Positions 1 through 11,795 of a stretch of 64,000 bases of DNA are shown piece by piece (position 1 is the first letter of the stretch; the number at the start of each line of letters is the position of its first letter). The position numbers and the translations under genes were made by a program. Below the pieces are notes generated by a model, which saw nothing but the letters and a program-made list of their open reading frames with translations, was not told the origin of the DNA and ran no database searches. The DNA comes from Pratylenchus scribneri. Lineage: Eukaryota; Nematoda; Chromadorea; Rhabditida; Pratylenchidae. Where the stretch lies: assembly GCA_030063045.1 (NCBI GenBank), contig JAQSEB010000147.1, forward strand, positions 248,001 through 312,000. Direction: 5' to 3'.

Positions 1-330
1 TATAAGTCATAATGTTTCGTTATGTTTTGGGAATTCGCATAGACTTTTTACAGTCTAGAATAGATGCATTCGATTCAGCATATCGATTTATTTAAAGGGA
101 ATAGGGTTTAGAAAAAAATTACAAAACCGGTTCAGGTTTAAATAGCGGTTCACCTTTTAAGTCAGGCTCAAACCGGTTTGAAATCATAAATTTCATAAAT
201 TAAATGGACTGCCTGGAACAATTGCGTAATGCCAATTAGGCAAATTTTCCGTAATATTTTTAGCGAAAAGATTTTACCCTTAAAAAGTTATACATTTTTG
301 AACAAATAAAAATTTTTAAATCGCATACAG

Positions 331-570
331 GTGTTCTTTTGTGATAAAGTCAAGAATAAGAATGATGAATACGGCTATAAAATTTACACAAATCGCTTCT
401 GGCCCGTTCAAATGATTGATGCCATTGATGAGGATGGGAAAAAAATGACATTGATTTTTCCGGAGAAAACGAGGGCAATTATCAAGGGCGACTGTACTTA
501 TTACTACTGGCCTCGCGATAATCTTTTGGATCCCGACAAAATTTATTTGAAAGATTATGATTGTCTTTAA
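331..570 (+). CDS. Terminal exon of an unrecognised gene
   Basis: An open frame of 79 codons starts right after a good acceptor (tcgcatacag) and runs to TAA. It has no ATG near its start, so it is best read as the last exon of a + strand gene whose other exons lie outside the window or in the first 330 bases, where I see no coding frame. The peptide is mixed and polar, with a Pro-Val-Gln-Met-Ile-Asp-Ala stretch near residue 25, a Tyr-Tyr-Tyr-Trp-Pro-Arg cluster near 58 and Cys as the second-last residue. I do not recognise the family. There is no signal peptide, as expected for a 3' exon. Composition looks coding (balanced residues, no repeats). Confidence 0.4.
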   Translation: MFFCDKVKNKNDEYGYKIYTNRFWPVQMIDAIDEDGKKMTLIFPEKTRAIIKGDCTYYYWPRDNLLDPDKIYLKDYDCL

Positions 571-823
571 ACAAAAGTGACAAAGAAAGATGATTTTCTT
601 TTTGTTTTATTAATGAATGATTTATAAACTGAAAAGGGAATAAATTTAAGCATTCGAATTAGCACATGCCAACATTTTCTCATAAATTCTTGTGAAATTA
701 TCAGGATTTAAGGTACACAGTTAATTTTCATTTTTCATAAAAATTCAATGCGTAAACTGGTTAAAATTTTCCCCCAGTAAAAAATTTTTTTTCATTTTCC
801 TTTAATGTCTCCAAAATAATAGA

Positions 824-1264
824 CAATAAATATATAAATAAGTTCGAATTCTAATTATTTAATTCTGATATTAATCCTGTCCAAAAATTCCTCAGCTAAA
901 AAATTTTCTAGAAGCTATGGATTCGACAAATATCCGAAAGGGATTTTTATTAGTAAAAAAAATTAGGCTTTTTCTGAGAAGTTTTGTATTTTGTTTGCAT
1001 TTTCTCATTTCTCTTCCATTCATTATTGGATAGGTTACATTCTCAATAAATATATAAATAAGTTCGAATTCTAATTATTTAATTCTGATATTAATCCTGT
1101 CCAAAAATTCCTCAGCTAAAAAATTTTCTAGAAGCTATGGATTCGACAAATATCCGAAAGGGATTTTTATTAGTAAAAAAATTAAGCTTTTTCTGAGAAG
1201 TTTTGTATTTTGTTTGCATTTTCTCATTTCTCTTCCATTCATTATTGGATAGGTTACATTCTCA
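824..1264. repeat. Direct tandem duplication, about 220-bp unit
   Basis: Two nearly identical copies lie side by side, starting near 824 and 1044 (agttcgaattctaatt occurs at 841 and 1061, period 220). They differ by about one base in an A run and one substitution (ttaggc / ttaagc), so the duplication is recent or is an assembly duplication. No gene is seen between 571 and 1521. Confidence 0.9.
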
Positions 1265-1521
1265 TAATTGGCCATGAAATAAACGTCCATATCATTGGAT
1301 TGCTATTGACTCTGGCCAAATAGAGGAAAGATTTTATAGATGATTACAAAAATCAATTAATTGATTAAATGTAATATAAAATTCCGTAAATTTGGCATAG
1401 ATTATGGTCAAGTTTTAGAGGAATCATTTCCTCTGAATCTCAACACATTCAGTCATAAAATAAAATCACAAAATGGAATCAATAAAAAAAATTTAAAATT
1501 ATCCAAGCTCAAATGCCAAAT

Positions 1522-4394
1522 TCATTTAGTTATTGGTTGTTTGCCCTTTTCGATATTTCTTCTTCGAGTACTACTTCCAGAAGCAACATCAACTGAAGTT
1601 CCAATTACTAATGCACCACTCTTATTAGAAGATATCTGCGCCGATTCATTTTCAATTTCACCATGATTTCTTCTGTCTACTAACGGGCTTCGTATTATGA
1701 GTGAAGCACTATTAGAATGATTCCTTTTGTCTGCTAATGGTTTTCGCCTTAAGAGAGTTTCCCTTTTTGAATATTTGTCTGCCGATAAATTTTCAAGACT
1801 TATCTCCAAATGGGGCAATTTTGGTGAGCATTCCAAGATGATTTCCAATGCCAGTGGCCTCTGTTTTTGTTTTGTTGCCTGGGTTCGCTGTGAAAGAAAA
1901 TACAATTTAATTTCGGTAATCGCTAAAATGAAGTCGGTTGTCGATAGAATGACTAATAAGATTAAACAAGTTTTCACCAAAATCAAATCAGATCTTATTA
2001 AGACTAAAATATTCTTTTAAAATCAAATCTTTTATGATAAAGAAGAAACTGTTTCTAATAAAGTTGAAAGCCATTCAGCTAAGACTAGAATGAAACCGGT
2101 TTTCTTTAAGATGAAATTGGCTGTTTTAATTTAAAAAATTTTTATGAATTATTAGGAAACGTTTACTATATAAAAAATATTTTTACCTCAATAATTTCCA
2201 TCAAATGTCCAAAATTCCTTTTCAATTCTTCATAGAGTATTTTCAAATTTTTTTCATTTTCAATGTCACTTCCACTTCCACTTCCACTTCCTACTTCGTC
2301 CACCTCATATTCCGATCCATAACGAATACTACTCGATGATGAGGGTGAAATTTTTGGTTTTGGAGGAATGTTTGCGGCTAGAAGCATATTATACATTAAT
2401 TGAGTCCAATCTTTATATTTTTCCTCCAAATTCCCATTCAATTCCTTCCAAAATTTTTTAATTTGAGGTGTTTGCACAGCCAACATCAGCATAAGACGGC
2501 CTAATGAGTAAATGTCCGTCCATGGACTGATCTATATATGTAAATTGAAATATTTAAAATTAAAATTCAATTTAATATAAAATGTTGCAGCCAATTTGAG
2601 AAATTCGCTCTTCACGAGAAAACCAGACTTTAATACCGGCCGATTTTCGGTATTTCAACTTCTAGTTTTCGTAGAGACACTAAAATAGACTTTTTCGATT
2701 CGTCATGGTCAATTTACATAAACTTCATCAGACCAATATTAGGTTGTGTAGTAATACATTCTATTAGATTTTTATTCTATGTTCGGCATTTTTCCCCTGC
2801 CCTAAACCAGTTTGAATGAAATTTCATAGATTAATTCGACTATGCTTAGACTAAAGAGCTTATTCTCGACTCTCTGGGTTGTCTAGAATCCGAGATTCCC
2901 AAAATCGGTCGGCAAAATTCTGGCCTTTCGGGGAAAGACAAATTCCCCAAATCAGCCGATATATTAATATTTTATTTGAATTTGAATTAACCTCATCAAT
3001 TCTTATATCATAAAGCTCGGGAGCTCGATAGAAAAAACTCCACATCAAATTTTTTCTGTCATTTTCGCTCAATTTTCGTTTTCCAGTTTCAGGCACTTTT
3101 AATGCAGAACCAAAATCTGTCAATTTAATTCGGAGTCTTCCAAAATTCTCTTCACTCAATTCCATTGGATTTGGCGAATCCGGCATGACCATCACGTTTT
3201 CCGGTTTCAAATCAATGAAAATATAATCTAGGAATATGAAACCAAATAAAATTAAAATTAATTCCTAGCACCAACCTCTTTGATGTAATTGGTCAATGCC
3301 TAAACTGATTTCACGCAAAATATAGAGGAGCATTGTCTCGGAAACATTTTTTGCCATCACTTTTTGCCAATATTTATATAAATTTTGTTCACCCAATTCC
3401 ATTACAATGGCAAAATTTTCTTTATAATTGACTGCAAAAATTTCCCTTAAAAATTCAAAATAAATATTTTTTATTCAGTAATATAAATTTTAAAAATATA
3501 ATATAATCAACAGAATTTTTAGATTTTCTATTTATACATTAACGTTTTTAAAAATATTTAAATTAATTACTAAAAATATATCCAAATATTTAAAAAATTA
3601 AAAGGTAATTTTAATTTTTTACCCTCTTATAAATTTCAAATTATGGCTTGGTGTTGGATATTTTTTATGCAATTGGAAAATATCCTTGAGAATGGTCAAT
3701 TCATTTTTAATTAGCCTATTATTTCTAGTCTGAAATGGGTCCAATTCATTTGCAATTTGTTTTTTATTTTTTTCCTCAGATGGTTTGGCCACTTTAATTG
3801 CCACACAATTTTTCGGCTCATTTTCTGCTGTTTTCCATTTTCTGCCAATATAAATGGCATGAAAAACCTTCATTTAAAAAGATAAATTTTATTTTTTGAA
3901 AGAGAGATTTAAATAATTTTCCTCCAAATTGAATTTATGAAAACAATTTTAAAAAGCTGGAATTTAAAAGTTTTTTTTTCCTTTGGGACAATAGTGCTTG
4001 GCCCTAAATATTATAGTCATAAGATATAGTTATGGTCAAGTTATATAATATATCCCTGAAAAAGATTATTTAATGAAACGAAAAATTTTCATCTATTTTC
4101 ATCATTTTTTTTCGAAAATAAATATTTTACTTTCTTAATTACCAATGACGTTCCACCTTTGCCCATTGGCTTTTCGGAAATTAAATATTTATGGCCTTCA
4201 TGAAATTCCACTGGCATCATTTCTGATAAAAGCTCATTTTTATAACAGGAACAATGAATTGGGTGATTTGGAATTTTTTTTAAATGCATATACAAAATTG
4301 GGAATATGTCATAGGCATTGTTGGATGCCAATGTTGGGAATTTTATTAGAATTGTGAAAATGATAAAGGGAATAATCATTTTTGTTAACATCAT
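1522..4394 (-). CDS. B1: intact secreted protein-kinase-like gene, six exons
   Basis: Exons on the - strand: 4394-4143, 3867-3623, 3445-3276, 3227-2992, 2531-2187, 1887-1522, giving 537 aa in frame. Exon 1 gives a signal peptide (hydrophobic FIIFTILIKF core), then Cys-Ser-Cys, Lys-Tyr-Leu-Ile-Ser and a glycine loop (GKGGTSLV). Exon 2 carries CVAIKVA with the ATP-binding Lys. Exon 3 carries the hinge (AIVMELGEQNLYKYW) and helix E. Exon 4 has the catalytic loop FIDLKPEN, which lacks the HRD His-Arg, then TDFGSAL and YRAPELY. Exon 5 has TDIYSLGRL (subdomain IX) and an acidic, Ser/Gly-rich insert. Exon 6 carries the late RP motif and a basic tail (RRKPLADKRNH, STRRRN). An acceptor (ttttaattcag) lies about 40 nt before the ATG, as if trans-spliced. 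Activity is plausible but unproven; secretion is inferred from the signal peptide. It is the reference for the broken B2 and B3 copies. Confidence 0.85.
2580..2890. repeat. Dispersed repeat in B1 intron 4
   Basis: This stretch shares blocks with 40660-41000 in A3: a tgttgc-gc-aat opening, ccctaaac-agtttga-atgaaattt, and tcgaatccgagattcc near the end. The copies are diverged. It is probably an old non-autonomous element. No coding content. Confidence 0.4.
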
Positions 4395-4459
4395 TGGAGG
4401 ATAAATTCGAGGTTTTTAATTTAATAAAATCTGAATTAAAAATGTTTATTCAATAGAAA

Positions 4460-5514
4460 TTGAGGCAATCCTTATGAATTGTGGTCCCGAAAAAATATTC
4501 TTTATAAATTTTTCTAAATTCTTTTCTGAAAGTTTTCGGGGTTGATGATGATGACCACAAATTTGACATCCTTTTTGTTATATTTTACCATCTTGGTAAG
4601 ATATTACCGACTTTTACAATGAAAAGTCTAAGGATGAACCAAGATCGATTTACTAAAATAATTTTTTATTGGCGTTTTCATGGTATAAATCTGCAGGTAC
4701 TTATTCCGTTGGTATCCCCTTTTTGAGTCAAAATTTTTTCATTTTTTCGGTTAAATTAAATACCAATCGACGCGTCTTGACGAGCTAAGTACGAAAATGT
4801 CAATAATTTTGGGTGCGCGAACATTTTTGGCCAAGTTATGGCCTCTTGAAATTTGCAAAAGTGCTAGGTCCCCCCTATGGGTCTGAGCTCGGAAAATTTT
4901 TTGAAAATTTTTTCGATAAATTATAGCTCATTCGACGCGTCTCGACGAGCTGGTTACGAAAATGTCATCGGTTTTGCATAAAACACAAAATAAAAAAAGT
5001 TACAGTCGCGCAAAATACAACAAGTAACAACACATCCAGCGAGACTTAATGGCCATAACTTATTTTTGAGTTTTAAGAGAAACCGATGACAGATTCAAGC
5101 TCGTCTCATCAAAACGCATCGAATGAGCGAGCTATAATTTGACCAAAAAAATTTCCAAAAATTTTTTCGAGTTCCAACCCATAGGGGGGGACAAAAGCAC
5201 TTTTGTAATTTTTATGAGGGCATAACTTTTTTATTTTTGTGTTTTATGCGAAACAAATAACATTTTCGTAGGCTCGTCAAGACGCGTCGAATGGTATAGC
5301 ATCTAACAAAAAAAATTTTTATGAAAAAAATTCGACCCAAAAAGGGGATACCAACGGAATAAGTACCAATCTGCAATATCTTACCAAGATGGCATACTAT
5401 AATGAAAAGAATGTCAGATTCGTAATCTGCACCGTCGAAAACCTCAAAAAAAAATTTTAGAAAATTTAATAAAATAAATTTTTTCGACACCACAATTCGT
5501 AAGGATTGCCGAAA
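4460..5514. mobile_element. Large foldback element, about 1.05 kb
   Basis: The two ends are inverted copies: ttgaggcaatccttatgaat at 4460 faces attcgtaaggattgccgaaa at 5496-5515. The arms continue inward for several hundred bases, for example ccatcttggtaagatatt near 4590 faces aatatcttaccaagatgg near 5375, and ccgttggtatccccttttt near 4710 faces aaaaaggggataccaacgg near 5340. The middle holds further inverted blocks with GACGCGTC motifs. No transposase frame is visible. A diverged relative of one arm lies near 53990-54070. Frames inside are by-products of the palindrome. Confidence 0.8.
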
Positions 5515-5538
5515 TTGAGAAAGTCTTTCGAGAATTTC

Positions 5539-5730
5539 CTAAGAGACATGAATTTCAAAGCTAGTATTTGATTTGGAAGACGCATACGAGAGGACAAGAA
5601 TCGAAGACATGGACCCCACCTTTTTTTGTTTATGGATCCTATTTTTATGGATTAAATCTATCTCTCCCTGAGACATTGGCATATGTAAGGCATTTTGTAA
5701 CGTTGGCCAATTCATTTCTTTAATGCCCAA
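5539..5730 (-). CDS. Short coding-like remnant beside the foldback element
   Basis: A 63-codon open frame that can be read upstream to a possible acceptor (atcatag) near 5745. The peptide is mixed and hydrophilic (NWPTLQNALHMPMSQGEIDL) and ends 20 bases outside the foldback element. It could be the last exon of a gene truncated by that insertion, or chance. It has no signal peptide and no family I recognise. Confidence 0.2.
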   Translation of the reverse strand: MGIKEMNWPTLQNALHMPMSQGEIDLIHKNRIHKQKKVGSMSSILVLSYASSKSNTSFEIHVS

Positions 5731-5759
5731 TTCTTGTCTATGATATATAATAGGTAGAG

Positions 5760-6663
5760 AAAAATATTTTTTGAGACAGTGTATATTCAGTTTAATCGTT
5801 GCTAATCAACATCATAAAATTCGCCGCATATGAATTTTAGGTGTGTAATTTTTGCGTTCGCTTCACATATTTACATTAAATATTTCGGCATTGGCCACCA
5901 TGATGGGGGAGACAATAATGCCTTCGACGATGGTAAAATGAAGGAAAGGATTAATCGATAGATCAAGTGGACAGTGGACACACAAATTTTAAAAAAATGT
6001 AGTAAAATGCATTGAATTAAAAAATGAAAAATTATTCAGACTCAAATGAAAACATTTTATTGTAAAATTTTTCTTTGAAAATTTTCATTGCCAGGCTCCC
6101 CTCATTTTCGGACACTGTTTGCAAGATTATATTTAAATTTAGACTTTTTTTTGATGAACTGAAAATATATAAGTATTGATTTTATTTACCCATCAGTTTT
6201 CTATTTTTTTTTGACATTTGAATAGTAATATTTTTTAATTTATAAATTAAATATTACTTCATTTTGTCAAGCAAAATCTTCATTTGGAATTGGAATGTAG
6301 AATTTGTTTATTGAACTATTTGAATAAAACAATTTTTATATTTATACCCTTACTATGAAAAATTTGTATTTTTCCATATTCTCATCAAATATTGGCATTT
6401 AGGAAGTGCTTTCAGTCCAAAACGTAAAAATTCAATGAAAAGCTCAAACTTGCTTTAATAATTAATATTCAAAAGTAAAAAAAAACCAGTTTATGTATTA
6501 ACATATAAAAATAATTAATATAAATATAATACAAAAAAATTATATTATTTTGTTTAGAATATTTGCAATTGTTTTTTTTTGTCAGTCATAATTAAATTTT
6601 TCTTTGTTCTCATTAATAATATTTTTGTTAGTTTTCAATTGTTGAAGATACAAGATACTGCTA
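5760..6663. other. AT-rich intergenic stretch, nothing identified
   Basis: About 900 bases of AT-rich DNA with no frame that looks coding, no clear inverted repeat and no RNA gene. Confidence 0.5.
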
Positions 6664-6903
6664 TTATTCTAAGCTGAAATATGTTGGATTGGATTTTGGC
6701 TGCTGGACTGGAAGGATGGATGAGTCGAGCATTCTGTTGTCGGAGAACAGTGGTCGAATAAATTTGATTGCCATTGGACAATGGCAAATAGAATTAATTT
6801 CCTGAATGCCTTTCGATATTCCGTGCAAAAATTTTAAAATAAAATAAAATAGAATTAAAAATGGGACGAAATTTGTGCACCCGAATTTTGTCAACCACAT
6901 CAT
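6664..6903 (-). CDS. Small putative secreted peptide, 79 aa
   Basis: A single open frame starts with two Met codons. Residues about 12-28 form a strong hydrophobic core (FVPFLILFYFILKFLHG) that could be a signal peptide or a membrane anchor. The remainder is about 50 aa with a Cys-His-Cys-Pro motif near residue 40 and a Pro/Ser-rich end. No relative is seen in the window and no introns are needed. It could be a small secreted effector-like protein or a chance frame; it lies between the divergent B1 and B2 genes. Confidence 0.3.
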   Translation of the reverse strand: MMWLTKFGCTNFVPFLILFYFILKFLHGISKGIQEINSICHCPMAIKFIRPLFSDNRMLDSSILPVQQPKSNPTYFSLE

Positions 6904-7366
6904 TTTTTTAAGTGAATATTAATTAGCTTTTTATTTAGCAAATTTGATATCATTTTATAGACCAGCAGGCAATAAATATGAGAGGATTAGAGAAAAAATT
7001 AGTTAGATTTGATAAAGCAGAAAAATAGGCCTAAATTGGCCATAACTTTCTGTCCAATTTAGTCCATCAAATTATTATGAAAATAATGTCCAATCCAATT
7101 CGTGGAGTGTTTTTAGATTTGGAGTTTATGAAATGCAAAATGCATTTTGTGTCCACTGCAAATGCAAAAAAAAGACTTTGTGTCCATTTGATCAATCAAT
7201 TTATTCTACCTTCATTTTGCCAACCTCGAAATATATCTCTCCACCTGTGCTGGGCCAATGCAGATGTAAACAAATGGGGCGAGCGCTCGTCCCTCACCTC
7301 ACAAATGGCTAAATCTTTTGAAGGAGGAGGTGAAATTCTCGCCATTGCCTATTTCAAATTCAAACT

Positions 7367-7401
<35 letters not shown>

Positions 7402-7853
7402 CCAATATCGAGGGAAGGAGCGCGCATTGCCTTACAAATATAACCTCGATCGTCAAAGTCCATATAGGATCAAAGTCAGTGATCCTGCTTTCGATTTTGC
7501 TCTCTCTAAATTTTTTCTATGCAAATTGGCACTGAAATTCCGCGGTTTAGAATTGTAAAATTTTAAATATATTTTTCTCATAAATCAATCTAAAAATTCA
7601 AATGTACCAAAACGTTTTATTCCTCAAAAATTAAAACAACACTAAATTCTTGAAACCATTAATTTTAATGAGTATTTATTTGAGCATTATTTCATAAATT
7701 GATTTTCTTGTTCGGTTTTCAAAAAATTCTTGGTCAGTCATCTAAGAATTCTCATCAATTTCTGAATAAAAATTATTAAAAATGCTTATTAAATTCAGAT
7801 ATTAATTATTGAAAAAATTAGAAAAAAAAATACAGAATTCGAATTTACCTTCA
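6904..7853. other. Intergenic region upstream of B2
   Basis: Between the small - strand peptide and B2. It contains a (TC)n tract at about 7370-7399 and short GC-richer blocks (ggggcgagcgctcg) that faintly resemble the GCGCGC-plus-GAGAG blocks upstream of the A genes, here on the opposite strand. A 152-codon open frame crosses the TC tract and is not considered coding. Confidence 0.45.
7370..7399. repeat. (TC)n microsatellite
   Basis: About 15 uninterrupted TC dinucleotides. Confidence 0.95.
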
Positions 7854-8903
7854 ATGAATCACTCAAAATTTATAATTCACTTTATCATTTTCACAATTTT
7901 AATTAAATTTTCAACATTGGCATACAAAAATGCCCATAGCACATTCTCAGCTGTGAAGAATATAACAAAAATTAAAAATAGTCCTAAACATTGTTCCTGT
8001 CACAAAAAAGAGGCTTTATCGAAAATGACGGCTGTGGAATTCAGAGATGGGTATAAATATTTAATTTCCACTGATCCAATTGGCAAAGGTGGAACGGCAT
8101 TGGTAAATAAAATATCGAAATAATATAAATTTATTATAAAAATTTTTAGAAATTAAAATATTTTAAAAAAATATTTAAAGGTTTTCCATGCCATTTATTT
8201 TGGTCAAAATTGGGAAATGGCAGTAAAATCGAAGACCAATTGTGTGGCCATAAAAGTGGCCAATACCAATACCAACAGAAATAATAATGATCGAATTGCA
8301 AATGAATTAGAAATCCTTAATAATATTTTCCAGCCGAATGAAGAATATTCATTATGGCCAAAGCTAAGCTATAATTTAAACTTTTTAAGAAGGTAAAAAA
8401 TTTGCAAAATAATTAATTGGTTCTTTTTGATTGTAATTTTAAATATTTAATTAGAGAATATTATTAAATATATTTATTAAAATTCTTTCAAAAACTGCGA
8501 TCAACTCATTAATAAAAATTTTATGAAATTTCAGCGAAATTTACTCATCCATCGACGAAAGTATACATTTTGCTATTGTAATGGAATTGGGTAAACTAAA
8601 TTTATATGAATATTGGCAAAACGCATTGGCTAAAATTTGGAGTAAACGATATATTTTTGACACAGTTTTGGAAACAATACTCCTCTCTATTATGCGTGAA
8701 ATCAGTTTAGGCCTTCATGAATTACACGAAAGAAGTTGGTGGCATAGAATTGGAATTTAAAAATTATGTGAAATTCAAACTTTAGAATAAAATATTAATA
8801 AATAAATATATAATATGGTCAAAAAAAATTTTTTTTAAATTTGAAATTTACAAATTAAAATTTAATATTAAATTCGGAATAATAATTTCAATTAGTATAA
8901 TAA

Positions 8904-8942
8904 CAAGCGCTCGGTCGCCGCTTCGCGGCTCCCGAGCGCTTG
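8904..8942. repeat. GC-rich perfect hairpin in B2 intron 3
   Basis: The arm caagcgctcgg faces ccgagcgcttg around an inner gccgc/gcggc stem with a ttc loop. It stands out sharply from the AT-rich surroundings and could form a cruciform or be an element end. It is not followed by a T run suggesting a terminator. Confidence 0.75.
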
Positions 8943-9159
8943 TGAAACACCGTTAAAAATATTATAAAAATTGAATACTTATTAATAATAATAATCAGAG
9001 CATCTCGATGCACTTTATTTTAAGAATTTTATAATATTTTTATGAATATGCAATTTATTTACAATTTTTCCCTTGGTAAAATTTTTGGTCTAATTTTACT
9101 TTGAGCGGCAAATTTAGGTCTATAATTTACTCTTTTTTTCCCAGAAATTTTCTGTTGAT

Positions 9160-10560
9160 CTTCTTCCAAACATTTTATGTCTTGATTTCAAGTGTTTTAG
9201 TTCATCCAAGCATTTTGTTGTTTCGTTTATCCAAACATTTCGTGTTTTTATTCTCTCAAACATTTTTTTCTTACAAAACATTTATGTTTTTGTTCTTCTC
9301 AAAATTTTGTGTGTTTATTCATTCAATAATTTGTGTTTTCTGCAAAATATTTTGTGTTTTTGTTCTTCCAAAAATTTTGTATTTATTCATCCAAACATTT
9401 CTCTTCTTTTCCCAAACATTTTTTTCTTCTAAACATTTTTTTACATTTTGTGTTTTTGTTGTTCTAAACATTTGTGTTTTTATTCTTCTAAAAATTTGTT
9501 TTTTTTGGTCTCCCCAACATATGTGTTTTAGTTCTCCATGTTCTCCCAAATATTTGTTTTTGTTCCCCAAACATTTGATTTTGTTCTCCCAAACATTTGT
9601 TTTTGTTCTCACAAACATTTGTGTTTTTGTTCTCCAGAACATTTGTATTTCCCCAAACATTTGTTTTTGTTCTCCCAAACATTTGTTTTTGTTCTACCCA
9701 ACTTTTGTTTTGTTCTCTCAAACATTTGTTTTGTTCCCCAAACATTTGATTTTATTCTCCCAAACATTTGATTTTATTCTCCCAAACATTTGATTTTATT
9801 CTCCCAAACATTTGATTTTATTCTCCCAAACATTTGATTTTATTCTCCCAAACATTTGATTTTATTCTCCCAAACATTTGATTTTATTCTCCCAAACATT
9901 TGTTTTTGTTCTCCCAAACATATGTGTTTTAGTTCCCCAAACATTTGTTTTTGTTCTCCCAAACATTTGTTTTTGTTCTCATAAACATTTGTTTTTGTTC
10001 TCCCAAACATTTGTTTTTGTTCTCTCAAACATTTGTTTTTGTTCTCCCAAACATTTGTTTTTGTTCTCCCAAGCATTTGTTTTTGTTCTCCCAAACATTT
10101 GTTTTGTTCTCCCAAACATTTGTTTTTGTTCTCCCAAACATATGTGTTTTAGTTCTCCAAAACATTTGTTTTTGTTCTCCCAAACATTTTGTTTTTGTTC
10201 TCCCAAACATTTGTTTTTTTTTCTTCAAAATATTTGAGCTTTTGTACATCCATTTGTTTTTTCTAAAACATTTTGTGTTTTTGTTCCTAAAATTTTGTGT
10301 TTTTGTTATTCTCAAAATATTGTTTTTTTTGTTAATCCAAACACTTTATATTTTTGTTATCCAAAAATTTGTTCTCCCAAATATTTTGTGTTTTTCCTAC
10401 AAAAATTTTGTCTTTTTGTTCTCCAAAACATTTTGTGGTTTTTGTTCAACTATGTGTATTTCTTTTCCAAACATTTTATGTTTTTGTTTTTCCCGACATT
10501 TTATGTTTTCCTTACAAAACATTTTGTATTTTTGTTCTACCTAAAATTTTGTTTTTATGC
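9160..10560 (+). repeat. 22-bp minisatellite, long array in B2 intron 3
   Basis: The unit is CAAACATTTG-TTTTTG-TTCTCC (22 bp, some 21). It is nearly regular from about 9560 to 10230, with variant blocks in which TTTTTG becomes ATTTTA, and is degenerate on both sides. Because 22 is not a multiple of three and stop codons are rare, several frames on both strands stay open and give repetitive Phe/Cys/Ser/Pro or Asn/Lys/Glu/Gly peptides. These are not treated as genes. Confidence 0.9.
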
Positions 10561-11344
10561 CTCCAAACTGAATATTAGAATAGATAGATCTTTTATAATT
10601 ATAATAAAAACAGAACGCCAAAAAACAAATATTTAAATAATAATTTTTGTTTACTAACAGACTAACAAATCCATTTAGTTGTATTGGATAAAAATTTTTA
10701 TCCAAAAAATTTACAAATTTTACAAAAATAGAATGGGCGGTAGTCTGAATTACTCTGTTCTTTTAAACCAGAATTTTCCTAATTTACAGTTTTTCAAAAA
10801 TCTTAGATTTCTTCTATTTTCGGTTTTTTGAAAAAAATTTCCAATATTGGTTTTTAGAAATTTTTTTTTATCAATTTTCTGAAACCGAAACTCACTTTTT
10901 TAGACCAATTCATAAATAAATTATAGAAAATTGAATTTTTAATTTAAAATTTTGTGATTGGAATTATCTTTTGTGTATTGAATTTGTTGTTTGATATTTT
11001 AAAAAAGAAAATAATATTTTACATTATCCCAGATTATATATTCATTGATTTGAAACCTCAAAATGTGATGATTATGCCGAATTCACCGGATCCAAAAGAA
11101 TTGAACGATGGGAATTATGGAAGACTCCAAATTAAATTAATAGATTTTGGTTCGGCACTAAAAATTGTGCCTGATGAAGATGGAAATCAAAAATCAAGTG
11201 ATAATGAGACAAAAAATTTGATGTGCTCTAAATTTTATCTAGCTCCCGAAATTTATAAACCAATTAATAATAAGGTTGTCAATACTTAATTATTCAAATT
11301 TTACTTAATTTAGTAAAAAAAAATGCTGTTCGGTTGGTGGAAAA

Positions 11345-11795
11345 ATGGGTGCTAGGTCGATTCCACAATGGTGCAAATATGGGCGATTCCACAATGGTGC
11401 AAATATAAAGTTTTTGGCTTCTAATAAATCAGAAACTGATTTTGGATCCCACAAACCTTATATCATTTTGTAGAACTCATCGAGACGCATCGATTGGTAT
11501 ATAATTTGTCATAATTTGGTCAAAAATTAAAGAGTATTAAACCATTTAAACCATTATTTTTAGATTTTGGTTTTAAACTTTTTTATTTTTGGCCAAACCA
11601 TGACAAATTATATACCAATCGATGCGTCTCGATGAGATCTACAAAATGGTATAAGGTTTATGGGGTCTAAAACCAATTTCTGTTTTATTAGAAGCCAAAA
11701 ACTTTATATTTGCACCATTGTGGAATCGCCCATATTTGCACCATTGTGGAATCGCCCATATTTGCACCGCCCTTTGTCTATTGTGGAATCGATTC
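11345..11795. mobile_element. Composite palindromic element (MITE family II core)
   Basis: The outer arms contain attccacaatggtgcaaata on the left (twice) and its inverse on the right. The inner part is the family II palindrome: ttctaataaatcagaaac, then ctcatcgagacgcatcgatt, mirrored as caatcgatgcgtctcgatga and ttattagaagccaaaaac. It lies in B2 intron 4. No coding capacity. Confidence 0.8.

Noticed and set aside
5212..5493. 93-codon hydrophobic frame on the - strand
   Set aside because: It lies entirely in one arm of the foldback element.
7077..7535. 152-codon open frame upstream of B2
   Set aside because: It crosses a (TC)n tract that gives a Ser-Leu run, has no homology in the window and lies where regulatory DNA is expected.
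9101..10636. Several 75-230 codon frames on both strands
   Set aside because: All are translations of the 22-bp minisatellite in different frames.
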